A DNA stretch of 10,744 nucleotides from the NCBI GenBank assembly GCA_017432405.1, contig JAFRJF010000081.1, forward strand, positions 1-10,744. The letters run 5' to 3'. Positions 1 to 5,508 of this stretch are shown piece after piece (positions within the stretch are counted from its first letter, which is position 1; each line of letters starts with the position of its first letter). The notes below the pieces were generated by a model, which was given only the letters and a program-made list of their open reading frames with translations, had not been told where the DNA came from and made no database searches. This stretch comes from Clostridia bacterium. GTDB lineage: Bacteria; Bacillota_A; Clostridia; Christensenellales; Aristaeellaceae. The translations under genes were made by a program, and so were the position numbers.

Positions 1-307
1 ATTCATTGCGACGGGCCTCCCAGAATATAACTCTCCACAATCCATTTTACCATAGATTTACCGAGTCGGCAACCAGTATTTTTCCCGCGCCACATGCACT
101 AATACCCCCTTCAAACCTTGTCTACTACGCCTGTTGCTATCCGTGCCAACTGATGGTAATATGTGCTGTGCGCCACCAGCGCACTCATATCATTTTTAAA
201 GGGCAAGGTAGCCACTATGCGTGAAGACAATATGCCATCACCATTTTCATGACCTCTTGTCTTTGCTGTATTATTGAGCCAATTGTTGCACGCTGCGTGT
301 CACAGAG
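1..307. other. No recognisable gene
   Basis: This stretch has lower GC than the coding regions to the right and contains no reading frame with a convincing ribosome-binding site or recognisable protein. A 72-codon frame at 6-224 on the plus strand lacks a Shine-Dalgarno sequence and looks like translated non-coding DNA. No tRNA or known structured RNA was recognised. It may be the decayed end of a gene or a non-coding transcript that ends at the hairpin at 308-336. Confidence 0.5.
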
Positions 308-336
308 GCCTCACAGGGGTGTGGGGCTGTTTTTTT
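308..336 (+). terminator. Rho-independent terminator candidate
   Basis: Stem GCCTCACA (308-315) pairs with TGTGGGGC (320-327), with one T-G wobble and a GGGG loop, and is followed by T-G-TTTTTTT to 336. The geometry is that of an intrinsic terminator for plus-strand transcription. No gene that it would terminate is recognisable inside the window, so it may serve an unseen short RNA or a gene upstream of the window. Confidence 0.5.
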
Positions 337-390
337 CATCGATCAGCCTGTCATAAGAATAGGGGAAATCTACGATTTTGACGGTTCACC

Positions 391-419
391 TTGAATGAAG
401 CTGGGACAGATGGTATAAT
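391..419 (+). promoter_or_regulatory. Sigma-A promoter upstream of signal-peptide ORF
   Basis: -35 TTGAAT (391-396), a 17-base spacer, and a perfect -10 TATAAT (414-419) preceded by TGG (extended -10). The start of transcription would be near 426, about 30 bases before the GTG start at 458. Confidence 0.72.
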
Positions 420-457
420 AAAGCTTGAATGTTGCCCGGGGTAAAGGGGGAAATGAA

Positions 458-640
458 GTGCGCATTGCGAAGACAAAGGTGGTAATGATCCTGGCGGCAC
501 TACTCATCACGATGGGATTGTGTTTGGCAGAGGATGACGTATTCATCAAATCATCGGAGACGGTTCTGTTTGACTTCTTCTGTCAGAAATGGGAGTCATT
601 TAGGACCGTCCCTGTTGACTTCTGGCGCGATGCGGCATGA
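458..640 (+). pseudogene. Truncated secreted small protein (signal peptide only)
   Basis: The GTG start at 458 is preferred because GGGGG at 446-450 lies seven bases upstream and a consensus promoter lies just before it. The first residues (Arg, Lys, Lys, then MILAALLITMGLCLA) form a classic signal peptide, with likely cleavage after about residue 24, followed by EDDVFIK. At about codon 32 the frame enters inverted repeat copy A, so the remaining residues up to the stop at 638-640 are translated repeat and not native protein. The gene therefore has an intact expression signal and export signal but its body is gone. I do not recognise a family. It may still be transcribed and make a short exported peptide. 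The frame also opens at an ATG at 425, but that lies at the transcription start and lacks a ribosome-binding site. Confidence 0.45.
551..619. repeat. Dispersed inverted repeat, copy A
   Basis: The left arm contains CGGAGACGGTTCT (555-567) and the right arm AGGACCGTCCCTGTTGAC (602-619). The arms are imperfect inverted copies. The core at 572-598, from TGAC to GTCA, includes the small palindrome TTCTG-T-CAGAA and is identical to the core of copy B. Over about 69 bases A and B differ at only a handful of positions. The copy begins exactly where the signal-peptide ORF loses its own sequence. No transposase is present in the window, so any movement would need help in trans; a REP/MITE-like element is the best guess. 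Confidence 0.8.
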
Positions 641-687
641 CGCAGGATCAGATCGACAGACTTGTGGACCTGCTCACCGGGGAATGA
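622..687 (+). pseudogene. Orphan gene tail between repeats A and B
   Basis: Between the two repeats lies one short reading frame ending in TGA at 685-687. From the ATG at 637 it reads MTQDQIDRLVDLLTGE and stops directly before copy B. The composition looks like the C-terminal end of a real protein (amphipathic helix), but I recognise no family and it has no ribosome-binding site of its own. It is probably a gene remnant left between two repeat copies. Confidence 0.22.
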
Positions 688-757
688 GTCAACGGGGACG
701 GTTTCTTTTGACTTCTTCTGTCAGAAATGGGAGTCAATTAGAACCGTCCCTGTTGAC
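688..757. repeat. Dispersed inverted repeat, copy B
   Basis: This is the best-preserved long copy. Left end GTCAACGGGGACGG (688-701); right end CCGTCCCTGTTGAC (744-757). The arms are about 25 bases each (688-712 and 733-757), with roughly 19-20 positions able to pair, and inside them TTGACT pairs with AGTCAA around the TTCTGTCAGAA palindrome. A copy of the same repeat (A) lies exactly 138 bases upstream in the same orientation. The downstream end abuts the phage tail protein fragment. Confidence 0.85.
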
Positions 758-758
758 T

Positions 759-872
759 TTGAACGAAAAGATGGAAGGCGAATTTCCCGTCCTGAAGCCG
801 GGCAACAACCTGGTCTGCTGGTCAGGCGACATCACCAGAGTGGTCATTGAACCGAATTGGCGATATCTGTGA
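759..872 (+). pseudogene. Siphophage distal tail protein, C-terminal fragment
   Basis: The last 37 codons before TGA (870-872) contain GEFPVLKPGNNLVCWSG and end in VVIEPNWRYL. This resembles the C-terminal end of siphovirus distal tail (Dit / phage tail family) proteins, where a 'F-x-x-L-x-P-G-x-N' strand, an 'SG' turn and a terminal 'P-x-W-R-x-L' are common. The assignment is from memory of the family and not from a search. Native sequence begins right after repeat B, so the N-terminal 200 or so residues expected for this family are missing. The frame stays open upstream through repeats B and A only by chance; no start or ribosome-binding site is seen. The fragment is followed after nine bases by the convergent 3' end of tetR. 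Its expected neighbour, the tail-associated protein, is found as a fragment at 4448. Confidence 0.6.
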
Positions 873-881
873 GCTTTTGGG

Positions 882-1502
882 TCAGGACGGTTTCATGGTG
901 AGAATGGATGAAAGATAAAGCTGGAGAATGCGGGCCATCGTTCCCTGTATGTCCGTTTTCAGGTCGCTCATAGCCCAGTCGAACAGGCACCCCTTGACAA
1001 TACTGCAGATGTCAGCGCTCAATTTATGTGGATCTGTATCGGGTTTTAGGACCCCGGCTGCAATCGCCACTCGTGCCTCGTCCTCGCATCGGGCCATGGC
1101 GGTACCGGCGGCAAAATGGCCGTTTTCCTCGCACATATAGGAGGCCAACGCTTTATTGCCGGGGTTATAAAACCGCTTCATAAATGTCACACCGAGGTTG
1201 GAGTAATGCTCCACCAGATGGGAGTACAGCTCACAGACACGACCGGGAAAATCCTCGATGGGTGTCTGCATAATAAAGCGATCAAAAGCCACTTCCTTGA
1301 CGATGGTCATCATCAGATCATCCATATTCTTAAAGTGGTGATAGAATGTTCCCGTGGAAAGCCCTGATGTCTCAACGACATTGGCCGCAGTGAAAGCATC
1401 GATGCCATTCTGTGCGATCAAGGCTATCGCAGCATCTACCAGTCTCTTCCTGGCGTCTGTCGGTTCAACGGCTTTGGATGGGCGCCCCCGCTTTCCTGCC
1501 AT
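882..1502 (-). CDS. TetR-family transcriptional repressor
   Basis: A 206-residue protein, a usual length for TetR regulators. The N-terminus MAGKRGRPSK carries an RGRP patch resembling an AT-hook, followed by the TetR DNA-binding domain (about residues 17-65) with the helix-turn-helix at 37-57: FTAANVVETSGLSTGTFYHH. The rest is the all-helical ligand-binding and dimerisation domain, with two cysteines close to residues 123 and 137 and a CLFDW segment near the end. The ATG at 1500-1502 has GAGGAGG about eight bases upstream. The gene is divergent from nrdD, and two palindromes in the shared promoter region are likely its operators, so it probably represses itself and nrdDG. The ligand is unknown. 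TetR control of nrdDG would be unusual; NrdR is the common regulator. The 3' end lies nine bases from the phage Dit remnant. Confidence 0.95.
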   Translation of the reverse strand: MAGKRGRPSKAVEPTDARKRLVDAAIALIAQNGIDAFTAANVVETSGLSTGTFYHHFKNMDDLMMTIVKEVAFDRFIMQTPIEDFPGRVCELYSHLVEHYSNLGVTFMKRFYNPGNKALASYMCEENGHFAAGTAMARCEDEARVAIAAGVLKPDTDPHKLSADICSIVKGCLFDWAMSDLKTDIQGTMARILQLYLSSILTMKPS

Positions 1503-1530
1503 GCTGTGTGCCTCCTCTCGGGGATTAAAA

Positions 1531-1544
1531 TAAAATCAATTCTA
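1531..1544. promoter_or_regulatory. Candidate TetR operator O1
   Basis: TAAAATCAATTCTA matches the reverse complement of O2 (1586-1599) at 11 of 14 positions and lies just downstream of the predicted tetR transcription start. The centre-to-centre distance to O2 is 55 bases, about five helical turns, so two dimers would sit on the same DNA face. Binding by the neighbouring TetR protein is inferred. Confidence 0.5.
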
Positions 1545-1550
1545 TTTCTG

Positions 1551-1579
1551 TTGACAGTATACCAGATGGATGTTATAAT
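1551..1579 (+). promoter_or_regulatory. nrdDG promoter
   Basis: Perfect -35 TTGACA (1551-1556), a 17-base spacer and perfect -10 TATAAT (1574-1579), preceded by TGT (extended -10). Transcription would start near 1586, inside operator O2. A promoter this close to consensus should be strong unless repressed. No NrdR-box pair was recognised. Confidence 0.87.
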
Positions 1580-1584
1580 GTCAA
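1556..1584 (-). promoter_or_regulatory. tetR promoter, face-to-face with nrdDG promoter
   Basis: On the minus strand -35 TTGACA (1584-1579), a 17-base spacer and -10 TATACT (1561-1556), preceded by TGG. Its -35 abuts or overlaps the -10 of the nrdDG promoter and its -10 overlaps the nrdDG -35, so the two polymerases cannot bind at once. The start of transcription would be near 1549, directly before operator O1. Confidence 0.77.
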
Positions 1585-1585
1585 A

Positions 1586-1599
1586 TAGAATAAATTCTA
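1586..1599. promoter_or_regulatory. Candidate TetR operator O2
   Basis: The palindrome TAGAATAAATTCTA (arms TAGAAT and ATTCTA around AA) lies at the predicted nrdDG transcription start. An additional inverted pair, ATTCTATTT (1539-1547) and AAATAGAAT (1583-1591), ties O1 and O2 together symmetrically around the promoters. Occupancy would block nrdDG directly. Confidence 0.57.
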
Positions 1600-1632
1600 A
1601 TTTATGTGTGCAAGATTCGAGGGGGAAGAAGT

Positions 1633-3834
1633 ATGAAGATCATCAAGAGAAACGGCAGCGAGATGCCGTTTGACAGCGAAAAGATATTCGCGGCGATCTC
1701 CCGGGCAAACGTCCAGGTGGATGCGCCTGACCAGATCAGCAACGCAGAGATCCAGGCGATAACGGATCAGGTGACGGAATACTGCCGCCTGCTGGATCGT
1801 GCCCCGGGCGTGGAAGAGGTGCAGGACCGCGTGGAGCAGGAGCTCATGGCTCACGGCGCTTTTGTGCTGGCCAAGTGCTACATCACTTATCGTTACACCC
1901 GTGCCCTGGTGCGCCAGAGCAACACCACGGATGGCAAGATCCTCAGCCTGATCGACTGTGCAAATGAGGAAGCCAAGCAGGAGAACGCCAACAAGAACCC
2001 GGTGATCAACTCCACCCAGCGCGACTACATGGCGGGAGAGGTTTCCAGGGACCTGACTGAGCGCCTGCTGTTGCCGAAGGACATCGTGAAGGCCCATGAA
2101 GAGGGGCTTATCCACTTCCACGATATGGATTACTATGCCCAGCATATGCACAACTGCGACCTGGTGAACCTGGAGGATATGCTGCAGAACGGCACGGTCA
2201 TCACGGGGACGCTTATCGAAAAGCCCCACAGCTTTTCCACCGCCTGCAACATCGCCACGCAGATCATCGCGCAGGTGGCCTCCAACCAGTATGGCGGACA
2301 ATCCATTTCCCTCGCCCACCTTGCGCCCTTCGTGCAGGTCAGCCGGGAGAAGATTCGCCGGGAACTGGACGCGGAGCTTGCCGAGGTTGGCGTCGCTATG
2401 GATGGAGAAGCAAGGGAAAAGATGGTAGAGCGTCGGCTGCGCGAGGAAGTGAAGCGCGGCGTACAGACCATCCAGTATCAGGTTGTTACGCTGCTGACAA
2501 CCAACGGCCAGGCACCATTCGTGACGGTGTTCATGTACCTGGGCGAGGCGAAGAACGATCAGGAGCGTGATGACCTGGCGCTGGTGATCGAGGAAGTATT
2601 GCGCCAGCGGTATGAAGGAGTGAAGAACGAGCAGGGCGTGTGGGTCACGCCCGCCTTCCCGAAGCTGATCTATGTACTGGAGGAGGACAACATCGGCGAG
2701 GACAGCCGTTACTATTACCTTACAAAGCTGGCGGCGAAATGTACCGCCAAGCGCATGGTGCCGGACTACATCTCCGAGAAGATCATGAAACAGCTGAAGG
2801 GCGGTGACGTGTACACCTGCATGGGCTGCCGCAGCTTCCTGACGCCGGACCGCTTCACGGACGCGGGTCTGGGCAATATCGCCAATGCAGGGAACTATAA
2901 TCCGCATGAGCACAAATACTATGGCCGCTTCAATCAGGGCGTGGTGACGGTGAACCTGGTGGACATCGGCCTGTCCGCCCACGGGGACATGGACGCCTTC
3001 TGGCGGATATTCGACGAGCGGATGGAGCTGTGCCATCGTGCGCTGCGCTGCCGCCATGAACGCCTGCTGGGCACAGCGTCGGATGTAGCGCCTATCCTCT
3101 GGCAGTACGGGGCGCTTGCCCGGCTTCAGAAGGGTGAGGTTATCGACCGGCTGCTGTACAACGGCTACTCCACCATCAGCCTGGGCTACGCTGGCCTGTG
3201 GGAATGTGTGAAGGCCCTGAACGGCAAAAAGCTGACAGAGCCCGAGGGCGAGGAACTGGGCCTTCAGATCATGAGGATGTTGAACACCTACACTGCCAAG
3301 TGGAAGGCTGAGGAAAACATCGACTACTCCATCTATGGCACTCCGCTGGAGAGCACCACCTACCGCTTTGCCAAGTGCCTGCAGAAGCGTTTCGGTGTGA
3401 TCGAGGGGATTACAGACAAGGGCTACATCACCAACTCCTATCACATTCACGTGACGGAGCCCATCAACGCTTTTGACAAGATCGCAATCGAAAGTCGTTT
3501 CCAGGCGCTGTCACCGGGCGGAGCCATCAGCTATGTGGAAGTGCCCAACATGACGGGGAACCTGGAGGCGGTTTTACAGGTGATGCGCTTCATCTATGAC
3601 AACATCCTCTACGCCGAGCTGAACACCAAGAGCGACTACTGTCAGGTGTGCGGCTGGGATGGGGAGATCGAGATTCAGGAGGACGACGGCAAACTGGTAT
3701 GGGTCTGCCCCTGCTGCGGCAACCGGGATCAGGACAAGATGAACGTGGCGCGGCGCACCTGCGGCTACATCGGCACCCAGTTCTGGAACCAGGGCCGCAC
3801 GCAGGAGATCAAGGAAAGGGTATTGCACCTGTAA
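1633..3834 (+). CDS. nrdD: Anaerobic ribonucleoside-triphosphate reductase (class III)
   Basis: This 733-residue glycyl-radical enzyme reduces ribonucleoside triphosphates to deoxy forms without oxygen, in the cytoplasm. The ATG at 1633 (MKIIKRNGSEMPFD) is chosen because GAGGGGGAAG lies just upstream and the family begins this way; an in-frame ATG at 1606 lacks a ribosome-binding site. An ATP-cone fills about residues 1-95 (allosteric control). The barrel region contains HNCDLVN (Cys175) and YTCMGCRSFL (Cys396, Cys399), the latter matching the conserved finger-loop cysteine motif. The C-terminus holds the zinc site CxxC...CxxC (Cys670, 673, 692, 695) and the glycyl-radical motif RTCGYIG with Gly711. 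All key residues are present and no frameshift is seen. It is followed after four bases by its activase nrdG. Transcription is probably controlled by the divergent TetR. The location between two phage tail gene fragments hints at a phage or mobile origin. Confidence 0.98.
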   Translation: MKIIKRNGSEMPFDSEKIFAAISRANVQVDAPDQISNAEIQAITDQVTEYCRLLDRAPGVEEVQDRVEQELMAHGAFVLAKCYITYRYTRALVRQSNTTDGKILSLIDCANEEAKQENANKNPVINSTQRDYMAGEVSRDLTERLLLPKDIVKAHEEGLIHFHDMDYYAQHMHNCDLVNLEDMLQNGTVITGTLIEKPHSFSTACNIATQIIAQVASNQYGGQSISLAHLAPFVQVSREKIRRELDAELAEVGVAMDGEAREKMVERRLREEVKRGVQTIQYQVVTLLTTNGQAPFVTVFMYLGEAKNDQERDDLALVIEEVLRQRYEGVKNEQGVWVTPAFPKLIYVLEEDNIGEDSRYYYLTKLAAKCTAKRMVPDYISEKIMKQLKGGDVYTCMGCRSFLTPDRFTDAGLGNIANAGNYNPHEHKYYGRFNQGVVTVNLVDIGLSAHGDMDAFWRIFDERMELCHRALRCRHERLLGTASDVAPILWQYGALARLQKGEVIDRLLYNGYSTISLGYAGLWECVKALNGKKLTEPEGEELGLQIMRMLNTYTAKWKAEENIDYSIYGTPLESTTYRFAKCLQKRFGVIEGITDKGYITNSYHIHVTEPINAFDKIAIESRFQALSPGGAISYVEVPNMTGNLEAVLQVMRFIYDNILYAELNTKSDYCQVCGWDGEIEIQEDDGKLVWVCPCCGNRDQDKMNVARRTCGYIGTQFWNQGRTQEIKERVLHL

Positions 3835-3838
3835 AGCC

Positions 3839-4363
3839 ATGAACTACGGAACGATAAAGAACTGCGATATTGCCAACGGTACGGGCGTCCGGGTTTCCCT
3901 GTTTGTATCGGGTTGCCGCAATCATTGTCCCGGATGCTTCCAGCCGGAGACCTGGGATTTCGGTTACGGACAGCCTTTCACGGAAGAAACAGAAAATGAG
4001 CTGCTCCAGCTGTTGGAACCCGGCTACATTAACGGCCTGACGCTGCTGGGTGGCGATCCCTTTGAGCCGGAGAACCAGCGTGTGCTTCTGCCGTTTCTGA
4101 GGAAGGTCAGGGCCACCTTTTCAAGTAAGGATATATGGGCCTACACCGGCTACACATGGGAGCAGCTAACCTCCGGGCATCACAGGTCGAGCCTTCCGGG
4201 GACAAAGGAGATGCTCAGTCTGATCGATGTGCTGGTGGACGGGCCGTTTGTCGAAGCAAAGAAGAACATCCGGCTGCGCTTCCGGGGATCGGAGAACCAG
4301 AGGATTATTGATGTGCAGAAGTCCCTTGAGTCTGGCATTGTTATGATCGCCAAGAATGTTTAG
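3839..4363 (+). CDS. nrdG: Anaerobic ribonucleotide reductase activating protein (radical SAM)
   Basis: A 174-residue radical-SAM enzyme, the usual size of NrdG. It uses a 4Fe-4S cluster and S-adenosylmethionine to create the glycyl radical on Gly711 of NrdD. The cluster motif CRNHCPGC (Cys26, Cys30, Cys33) has the CxxxCxxC spacing, and LLGGDPF (residues 69-75) is the SAM-binding GGDP-type motif. The N-terminal NYGTIKNCDIANGTGVRVSL is typical of the family. The ATG at 3839 follows the nrdD stop by four bases, with no strong ribosome-binding site except the AAGGAAAGG about 20 bases upstream, so it is likely translated by coupling to nrdD. The frame is complete and ends with TAG at 4361-4363. 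A terminator follows at 4395. Confidence 0.97.
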   Translation: MNYGTIKNCDIANGTGVRVSLFVSGCRNHCPGCFQPETWDFGYGQPFTEETENELLQLLEPGYINGLTLLGGDPFEPENQRVLLPFLRKVRATFSSKDIWAYTGYTWEQLTSGHHRSSLPGTKEMLSLIDVLVDGPFVEAKKNIRLRFRGSENQRIIDVQKSLESGIVMIAKNV

Positions 4364-4394
4364 CCATGAGGTTATCGAGTTACAGGATTTGTTC

Positions 4395-4420
4395 AGCGTC
4401 GCTACTGCGGCGCTCTTTTT
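4395..4420 (+). terminator. Terminator of the nrdDG operon
   Basis: AGCGTCGC (4395-4402) pairs with GCGGCGCT (4407-4414), one T-G wobble and a TACT loop, followed by CTTTTT. It lies 31 bases after the nrdG stop and before the phage tal fragment, so the tetR-nrdDG unit carries its own promoter and terminator. Confidence 0.75.
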
Positions 4421-4741
4421 ATGCTCGTTTTGTGGAGGTGAACGCCTATGCTCTGTGTCTATCCGCCCGATTGTACCGACTTCTCCGGCAACGGCCTGGG
4501 CACCATTTCGCCCTCTTCCGCGCTGGTGAAGGAAACGCTCAACGGCGAGTATGAGCTGGAAATCGTTCACCCGTTGGACGACACCGGGAAGTGGCACCGG
4601 CTGGTGGAGGGCCATATCGTCCGCGCCCCGGTTCCCGCTTCGGAGACGCCCCAGGTGGCGCTGGCCTACAAGGCCATGAGCGAGGGCAAGGCCATCTACA
4701 AGGTGAACACCAAGCGCAATCCTCTGGTGCTCAGATCCGGA

Positions 4742-4854
4742 GTCAGCGGGGACGGTTCTTCTCGACTCTTTTCGTCTGCATTATGGAGTCAGGCAGAACC
4801 GTTTTCGCCGGCTGTCCATCATCAGGGAGTCAATGAGAGCCGTCCCTCGCCAAC
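4742..4854. repeat. Dispersed inverted repeat, copy C (extended)
   Basis: Left end GTCAGCGGGGACGGTTCTT (4742-4760); right end AGAGCCGTCCCTCGCCAAC (4836-4854). The copy is longer than A, B and D because it contains two right-arm-like segments: a degenerate one, GGAGTCAGGCAGAACCG (4785-4801), and the outer one, GGGAGTCAATGAGAGCCG (4825-4842). This suggests a nested or duplicated arm, or insertion of one copy in another. It begins exactly where the phage tal fragment loses its own sequence and ends four bases before a terminator. Confidence 0.75.
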
Positions 4855-4857
4855 TGC

Positions 4858-4889
4858 ACACCCCGTTTCACTGGTGGCGGGGTGTTTTT
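4858..4889 (+). terminator. Rho-independent terminator
   Basis: ACACCCCG (4858-4865) pairs perfectly with CGGGGTGT (4878-4885) and is followed by TTTTT. The 12-base loop contains a smaller CAC/GTG palindrome. It stops any read-through from the nrdDG/tal side before the DUF4160 promoter. Confidence 0.85.
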
Positions 4890-4892
4890 GCC

Positions 4893-4922
4893 TTGTATTC
4901 TACAATAAAAGTGTGGTATACT
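4893..4922 (+). promoter_or_regulatory. Promoter of the DUF4160-DUF2442 pair
   Basis: -35 TTGTAT (4893-4898), an 18-base spacer and -10 TATACT (4917-4922) preceded by TGG (extended -10). The predicted start near 4929 gives a leader of about 20 bases before the ATG at 4950. Confidence 0.68.
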
Positions 4923-4949
4923 GAAGCGGGAAAGAAAGGAGCCTTCACC

Positions 4950-5216
4950 ATGCCAACCATCAGCCTATTTTATGGTATTTTGATTTCCATGTACTTCGAG
5001 AAGGATGGGCAGCATCACACGCCCCATTTTCACGCTAGATACGGGGAATTCAAAGCGGAATTTGATTTTAATGGCGATATACTAGCTGGCAAGATGCCGC
5101 TTAAGCAAGCCGCATATATCAAAGCCTGGGCTTTTATTCATCAGGAAGAACTCCTCCTGAACTGGGAATTGGCCATGAACGACGAAATGCCCTTCAGAAT
5201 CGACCCATTGAAATGA
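4950..5216 (+). CDS. DUF4160 domain-containing protein
   Basis: This 88-residue protein starts MPTISLFYGILISMYF and carries the hallmark THTPHFH-type segment (HTPHFHARYGEF, His23, His26, His28) followed by the beta-rich DUF4160 core and a helical tail HQEELLLNWELA. The whole protein is one domain of normal family length. The ATG at 4950 is chosen because AAAGGAG lies at about 4935-4941 and the family begins at this methionine; the longer upstream frame runs through repeat C. It forms a unit with the DUF2442 gene nine bases downstream, a pairing seen often in bacteria. The biochemical function of DUF4160 is not established. The small size, tight pairing and scattered distribution are compatible with a toxin-antitoxin-like module, but nothing in the sequence proves this. 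Confidence 0.93.
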   Translation: MPTISLFYGILISMYFEKDGQHHTPHFHARYGEFKAEFDFNGDILAGKMPLKQAAYIKAWAFIHQEELLLNWELAMNDEMPFRIDPLK

Positions 5217-5225
5217 GGTGCTTAT

Positions 5226-5495
5226 ATGGAGGATTTAATCATCGGAAAGCGCGAGCTGTCCCCGGATGCCGCCAGCGTAACAATTTTGCCGGATCACTTG
5301 TTGCGCGTGCGCTTCCTCAACGGTGAACTGCGCGATTTTGATATGAAGCCCCTGCTCACCCGAAAATGCTATCTTCCGCTGAAAAACGACATCCTTTTCC
5401 AAACTGCTACCGTGACATTCGGAACCGTGCAATGGGCCAACGGCCTTGACCTCGACCCCGAATGGCTTTATAAAGACAGCGTACCGGTTCAATAG
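5226..5495 (+). CDS. DUF2442 domain-containing protein
   Basis: An 89-residue protein with the DUF2442 pattern: a strand LRVRFLNGELRDFDMKPLL, then FGTVQWANGLDLDPEWLY near the C-terminus, where 'W-x-x-G-x-D-L-x-P-E-x-L' is the most conserved part of the family. GAGGTG (5215-5220) overlaps the DUF4160 stop and precedes the ATG by five bases, so translation of the two genes is probably coupled. DUF2442 proteins are small cytosolic alpha/beta domains of unproven function and often stand next to DUF4160. Some relatives carry a DNA-binding domain; this one does not. The hairpin of repeat D begins 13 bases after the stop and may act as a transcript end. Confidence 0.93.
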   Translation: MEDLIIGKRELSPDAASVTILPDHLLRVRFLNGELRDFDMKPLLTRKCYLPLKNDILFQTATVTFGTVQWANGLDLDPEWLYKDSVPVQ

Positions 5496-5508
5496 GAAAG
5501 ATACAGAA

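Larger units (their letters stand above)
4448..4924 (+). pseudogene. Phage tail-associated (minor structural) protein, N-terminal fragment
   Basis: The first 98 codons (4448-4741) look like the N-terminus of siphophage tail-associated / 'phage minor structural protein' families: MLCVYPPDCTDFSGNGLG, then ELEIVHPLDDTGKWH and a VRAPVPASETPQ strand. Near the end IYKVNTKRNPLVLRSG resembles the start of an SH3-like domain. GGAGGTG at 4434-4440, seven bases before the ATG, is an excellent ribosome-binding site. At 4742 the sequence becomes repeat copy C and all following codons to TAC-TGA at 4924 are translated repeat, terminator and promoter DNA. Complete relatives are many hundreds of residues long, so this is a 5' remnant. 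In phage genomes this gene follows the distal tail gene, whose 3' end is found at 759-872; the two fragments were probably one tail module. Family call is from recognition, not a search. Confidence 0.72.

Noticed and set aside
881..894. GTCAGGACGGTTTC resembling the repeat left arm
   Set aside because: It lies in the last codons of tetR, lacks the GGGG and a matching right arm, and is short enough to be chance.
1606..1632. Earlier ATG start for nrdD
   Set aside because: It adds nine residues not expected in the family and lacks a ribosome-binding site; the site at 1619-1627 serves the ATG at 1633.
1597..3450. 617-codon open frame on the minus strand opposite nrdD
   Set aside because: It is a GC-bias shadow of nrdD; the predicted protein has no recognisable domain and no ribosome-binding site, while nrdD has every family motif.
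759..4450. Target-site duplication or attachment site around the tetR-nrdDG cassette
   Set aside because: Only vague similarity (GAGCTTTTGG near 871 versus GCTCGTTTTGTGG near 4423) was seen; too weak to call.
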